From assembly GCF_000337195.1 (NCBI RefSeq), contig NZ_AOID01000032.1, positions 1-45,740 of the forward strand: a stretch of DNA of 45,740 nucleotides, written 5' to 3'. Below the pieces are notes generated by a model. That model was not told where the DNA came from and did not search any database. It saw nothing but the letters and a program-made list of their open reading frames with translations. The DNA is from Natrinema versiforme JCM 10478. Lineage in GTDB: Archaea; Halobacteriota; Halobacteria; Halobacteriales; Natrialbaceae. Of the stretch, positions 42,661 to 45,740 are shown in pieces. Each line of letters opens with the position of its first letter. Positions within the stretch are counted from its first letter, which is position 1. A program made the position numbers and the translations under genes.

Positions 42661-43761
42661 TCAATCGAAGTAGGTTGCCAGCCGCTCGGCCGCCTCCTCG
42701 ACGCGCGGGGTCACGAGAGCAAAGCGCAGCCACGCCGTCCGCGAGTCGCCGAAGGCCTCGCCGGGCATCCCTGCGACCCCGCCCTCGTCGATCAGCCGCT
42801 CAACGTTCGCGAGCGTCCCCGGGTAGCCGTCGAAGCGGGCCATCACGTAGAACGACCCGTCGGGGCGGGTGTACTCGGCACCCGCCGCCTCGAGCGCGTC
42901 GGTAAACGTCGTGACGCGTTCGCGGAGGCGCTCCCGGTTGCGCTCGTAGTAGTCGGGCCCGGTCTCGCGCAGGGCGTTCAGGACCGCGTACTGGCCGGGT
43001 CGGGTCGTCGCGACGTTGACCAGCATGTGGCGGCTCTTGGCGTCGTCGACCAGTTCCGGCGGGAGGATCGTGTAGCCCACCCGAACGCCGGTGATCGCCA
43101 TCGACTTCGAAAACGCGTTCGTGACGATTCGATGGGCGGAATCGGTCTCGAGCGCGCTCGCGAACGCACCCGAGAGGTCGTAGTGGTCGTAGACCTCGTC
43201 GCTGATCAGGATGGCGTCGTATGCTTCGGCGACGGCGACGAGTTCCCGCATCGTCTCGGCGGGGTAGACCGCGCCGGTCGGATTGTTCGGCGTGGTCACG
43301 ACGATCGCGGCGGTCTCCTCGCTTGCAGCCGCGCGGACGGCGGCGGGGTCGAGTTGGCCGTCGTCCTCGGTCGCGACGAACCGCTGGGTGCCGCCGAGCA
43401 TCGTCGTCTTGCCGGGGTAGTAGGGATAGACGGGATCGGTCAGCAGGATCTCGTTTCCAGAGTCTCGCTCGAGGGCCCGCGCCATCGCGAGGTAGTTCGC
43501 CTCGCCCGCCCCGTTCGTGACGATGACCTGCTCGGCGTCGACGCCGCGGCGCGCGGCGATCTCCTCGCGCAACTCGAGCAGCCCCTCGCTGGGCGGGTAC
43601 TGGAACCGGTCGGGCTCGAGGTCGGCGTACTCGCGCAGGCCGTCCCGGAGCGCCTCGGGGGGCTCCCAGTCGGGGTTCCCGCTGACCATGTCGACGACGT
43701 CGCGGTCCGCCGCGTCCGCGTACTCCATGACCCGGAAGAAAAGCGGCGTCTCGTAATCCAT
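42661..43761 (-). CDS. PLP-dependent aminotransferase (class I/II)
   Basis: A 366-residue fold-type I aminotransferase. SGNPDWEPPEALRDGL is the N-terminal signature. Cofactor contacts appear as TNGAGEANYLAMA, TTPNNPTGAVYP (NPTG) and ISDEVYDHY. The Schiff-base lysine is in TNAFSKSMAITGVRVGY (SKxxxxxG/R). The C-terminal arginine that holds the substrate carboxylate appears in AWLRFALVTP. Typical annotation would be aspartate/tyrosine/aromatic aminotransferase; the specific amino donor is not determinable. 77 bp separate it from the GT2 gene. Confidence 0.93.
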   Translation of the reverse strand: MDYETPLFFRVMEYADAADRDVVDMVSGNPDWEPPEALRDGLREYADLEPDRFQYPPSEGLLELREEIAARRGVDAEQVIVTNGAGEANYLAMARALERDSGNEILLTDPVYPYYPGKTTMLGGTQRFVATEDDGQLDPAAVRAAASEETAAIVVTTPNNPTGAVYPAETMRELVAVAEAYDAILISDEVYDHYDLSGAFASALETDSAHRIVTNAFSKSMAITGVRVGYTILPPELVDDAKSRHMLVNVATTRPGQYAVLNALRETGPDYYERNRERLRERVTTFTDALEAAGAEYTRPDGSFYVMARFDGYPGTLANVERLIDEGGVAGMPGEAFGDSRTAWLRFALVTPRVEEAAERLATYFD

Positions 43762-43917
43762 AGTCGGTACTGGACGGCCGCTGCTGGTTTGGCTTTTCGT
43801 TTCCGCGCCGAGCGCGACGGAACTCGGCCGCTCGAGTGTGGCCGAACCAGGTGGGCGGTGACTCACACTGGGCCGGCAACCCTCGCTTTCACAACGATTC
43901 CGCCCCTCGATTCGGGT

Positions 43918-44430
43918 ATGAACGACGATATCGACCGCGAGCTGCCGATGGACATCGCCGACGCCCTGCGGGACGCCGAGGAGACGCTGGCCATCGCCGA
44001 GTCCTGTACCGGCGGCCTGATCGGTGCCGCGATCACCGCCGTTCCGGGCGCGAGCGACTACTTCGATTCGGGGCTGACGACCTACGCCTACGACGCCAAA
44101 CGGCGCTACCTCGGCGTCAGCCGGGAAGCCCTCGACGAACACGGTGCCGTCTCCGAACCCGTGGCCCGCGAGATGGCACGGGGCGTCCGCGACGTGGCCG
44201 ACGTGACGTGGGGGGTCTCGACGACCGGCGTCGCCGGCCCCACCGGCGGCACCGAAGCGAACCCGGTCGGAACCGTTTATATCGGCGTTTCCCACGCGGG
44301 ACCGTGGGGGTCCGAGGACTCGTACGCGACCGTCTCCCGCTACGTCTTCGATGGCGACCGCGCGGACGTCCGCGCCGCGACCGTCGAGCAGGCACTCGCG
44401 GACCTGCTCGCGGAACTCGAGGCGCGCTGA
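43918..44430 (+). CDS. CinA-family nicotinamide-nucleotide amidase (PncC-like)
   Basis: A 170-residue protein that corresponds to the C-terminal CinA domain alone. The motif TLAIAESCTGGLIGAAITAVPGASDYF (partly quoted, about residues 22-48) holds the catalytic Ser. GLTTYAYDAKRRYLGV and STTGVAGPTGGTEANPVGTVYIGV are conserved. It should hydrolyse nicotinamide mononucleotide to nicotinate mononucleotide and ammonia for NAD recycling. The N-terminal MoCF domain is absent, as in PncC. Start ATG 43918 at the first homologous residues. Confidence 0.92.
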   Translation: MNDDIDRELPMDIADALRDAEETLAIAESCTGGLIGAAITAVPGASDYFDSGLTTYAYDAKRRYLGVSREALDEHGAVSEPVAREMARGVRDVADVTWGVSTTGVAGPTGGTEANPVGTVYIGVSHAGPWGSEDSYATVSRYVFDGDRADVRAATVEQALADLLAELEAR

Positions 44431-44550
44431 ACTGGAGAGACGGCCGATCGCCGACCTCAGTTTCGGAGGCATCACGCAGCCGAATTGACACGGATCAGTG
44501 ACAGTCTCGAGAGTAAACTATTCCCCCGTCGGCTCCCCAGATGCGGGTAG

Positions 44551-45036
44551 ATGAACAAGAAGGGCCACGTGCTCAACGCCGTGCTGTTGAGCATCGGACT
44601 GGGGTATCTGCTCGAGCCGACGGGGGATCTAGAGACGTTTCGAACGATGATCATGATCGGTGTGCCGGTCTCGCTGGGGGCGCTGTTCCCGGATGTCGAC
44701 ACCGCCTTCGGCAAGCACCGGAAGACGCTGCACAACCTGCCGATCCTCGCAGCGTTCGTCGCCTTTCCGTACGTGTTCGGCAACCTCGAGTACGTCTGGA
44801 TCGGCGTGTTGACTCACTACGTCCTCGACGTCGCGGGGAGCAAACGCGGGATCGCTCTCTTCTATCCCCTCTGGAAGAAGGAGTTCGGGCTGCCGATCGG
44901 CGTCGCGGTCAGCAGCAAGCGCGCCGATCTAATGATGGTGCTCGTCACCGTCGCCGAACTGGTGCTGGTCGCCCTGGTCGTCTTCGAGATCCCCCAGTGG
45001 GGCTTCGAGATGGGCCGGAAGACGCTCGGTATCTAA
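44551..45036 (+). CDS. YdjM-like membrane-bound metal-dependent hydrolase
   Basis: A 161-residue inner-membrane protein of the LexA-regulated YdjM/PF04307 type. Predicted zinc-binding residues lie in KKGHVLNAV, ALFPDVDT, KHRKTLHNLP and LTHYVLDVAGS. Helices are at about 8-21, 35-46, 64-92 and 129-147. The function is unknown, although these proteins resemble membrane phosphatases. It stands 120 bp after the CinA-type gene on the same strand. Confidence 0.88.
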   Translation: MNKKGHVLNAVLLSIGLGYLLEPTGDLETFRTMIMIGVPVSLGALFPDVDTAFGKHRKTLHNLPILAAFVAFPYVFGNLEYVWIGVLTHYVLDVAGSKRGIALFYPLWKKEFGLPIGVAVSSKRADLMMVLVTVAELVLVALVVFEIPQWGFEMGRKTLGI

Positions 45037-45106
45037 GCTCGCGCCGTAAGCGGGTGCGGTCGACCGTCTCGCAGCCCGGCTGTCCGCGGCCGGAGTGGAG
45101 GCCGCT

Positions 45107-45373
45107 TTACCCGTCCGCAGCGATAATCGACAAGTTGTTCTCCTCGATTTCGACGCGGTAGCCGTCGACGGTAAACGCGATTTCGGGGTGCGTGCCGGTG
45201 CTGACGAGCGAGTCGAGTGCTTCCGGATCGATCTGTTCGTACAGGGTCGTGCCGAGCACCGTCGAGAGATCGGTCGGGTCGACGCCCTCGATGCCGGCGA
45301 TCGCGTTGACGATGGCGACGGTCGGCGTCGTGTTCGACCACGTGTAGCGACCGGAAAATAATTCGTCTCCCAT
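45107..45373 (-). CDS. HalOD1 output-domain protein
   Basis: An 88-residue stand-alone HalOD1 domain, an output module found almost only in haloarchaea. The pattern PTVAIVNAIAGIEGVDPTDL … LYEQIDPEALDSLV … VDGYRVEI followed by a final short strand is characteristic. Its partner or ligand is unknown. It may act in signalling beside receiver or PAS proteins. The open frame extends upstream to 45463 (118 aa); I prefer the ATG at 45373 because the domain begins near it. Confidence 0.85.
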   Translation of the reverse strand: MGDELFSGRYTWSNTTPTVAIVNAIAGIEGVDPTDLSTVLGTTLYEQIDPEALDSLVSTGTHPEIAFTVDGYRVEIEENNLSIIAADG

Positions 45374-45552
45374 GGCTGTCCTGTTCGATAGACTATCGAT
45401 ATCCCACTTCACTATGCGGTGACTATCCACACGAAAACCGACGGTTATCGGAATCGGTAACACAGCCGAACGTTACCGTCCGTAATCGAGGACAGACAGA
45501 CACCTGGGATGACTGTGCCGTCCCGAGTCGAAAAGACGGAATCCTCTCTCGC

Positions 45553-45718
45553 TTACCGGCGGTTCGGCGACCACTCGTCGCAGGCGTCCATGTCGTCCAT
45601 CGCCGTCTCGTGGCGGGCACAGTAGGGAACCATCCCCTCCGAGGAGCGGACGTACTCGAAGTGCTCGCAGTTCCCGCAGTAGCGGTCCGTCGGTTCGGCC
45701 GGCGTCTCGGTCCCGGAC
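45553..45718 (-). CDS. Small Cys-rich (zinc-knuckle) protein, 5' truncated
   Basis: The C-terminal part of a small acidic protein; the true 5' end is cut at the contig edge. The visible segment has DRYCGNCEHF and PYCARHE (two cysteine-containing knuckles) plus ACDEW near the end, so it is a CxxC-type zinc protein of about 55 or more residues. The frame can be read a few codons further into the adapter, but those residues (MCIRDR) are artefactual. Confidence 0.7.
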
Positions 45719-45740
45719 CTGTCTCTTATACACATCTCTG
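45719..45740. other. Residual Nextera/Tn5 adapter at right end
   Basis: 45719-45737 is CTGTCTCTTATACACATCT, the reverse complement of the Tn5 mosaic end at 16-34. The remaining three bases continue into adapter. Genomic sequence therefore ends at 45718. Confidence 0.96.

Noticed and set aside
45473-45735. Open frames beginning at the right edge with Met
   Set aside because: Their first codons come from the Nextera adapter. Only the Cys-rich frame from 45718 downwards is retained, as a truncated gene.
1-45740. Complete mobile element or defence system
   Set aside because: Apart from one recombinase-like gene and an orphan methyltransferase there is no transposase, restriction endonuclease, toxin-antitoxin pair, cas gene or terminal repeat that would support one.

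Overview
This window is a roughly 65 % GC archaeal chromosome fragment, almost certainly from an extreme halophile (class Halobacteria). The true reading frames encode strongly acidic, Asp/Glu-rich proteins while the competing frames are Arg-rich. CTCGAG is very frequent, many starts look leaderless (a TATA-like box 25-30 nt before the ATG), and several families are typical of haloarchaea (HalOD1 domain, VNG_1110C-type small protein, Tat lipoproteins, TiaS, archaeal Get3/ArsA). A Natrinema/Haloterrigena-like member of the Natrialbaceae would fit, but that genus guess is inference. Both ends carry a Nextera/Tn5 mosaic-end sequence (16-34 and 45719-45737), so the outermost bases are library adapter.

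Layout: 35-1946 is the end of a cation/proton antiporter operon (an unknown upstream gene and a MrpD/NuoL-like subunit). 2025-5361 is accessory in character: a tyrosine-recombinase-like gene that seems to have lost its catalytic end, a small zinc-ribbon gene, about 0.9 kb without a supported gene, and a translationally coupled HTH regulator plus three-helix membrane protein. 5691-9925 holds a universal stress protein, a double-domain VOC protein, NhaC and a DRG-type GTPase. 10143-12809 holds a Tat-exported CARDB-repeat protein, a gene-poor stretch and a VNG_1110C-like gene. 12882-15346 has tiaS divergent from a conserved HTH regulator. 15399-20745 has a small membrane protein, glutaredoxin, an AzgA-type purine permease, a TrkA-like regulator, an orphan DNA methyltransferase with permuted motif order, and a CaCA exchanger. 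20831-27620 is rich in redox genes: a xi-class GST with an odd insertion, an SDR, a zinc-type MDR, a [2Fe-2S] ferredoxin, a DCC thiol protein, a DyP-like Tat lipoprotein and a Dps-like thioferritin. 27743-33822 has SRPBCC, HAD, HTTM, a DUF6735-like gene, a MutS-family ATPase with an N-terminal helix-hairpin-helix, and a lipoprotein. 34266-38919 has purF, a palindromic repeat, an SLC13 permease with 42-bp tandem repeats, a tautomerase and a stress protein. 39073-45718 has a membrane protein, a Get3-like ATPase, a GT2 glycosyltransferase, an aminotransferase, a CinA-type amidase, a YdjM-like membrane hydrolase, a HalOD1 protein and a truncated Cys-rich protein.

Much of the content is salt and redox homeostasis: Mrp, NhaC, TrkA-type and CaCA transport, plus the 24.6-27.6 kb redox/iron group. 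I see no rRNA, tRNA, CRISPR array or complete insertion sequence. The points most worth a second look are the palindrome-bearing in-frame insertion in the GST gene, the permuted orphan methyltransferase, the DyP-like lipoprotein facing the thioferritin, the recombinase without a visible catalytic tyrosine, and the palindromic repeat after purF.
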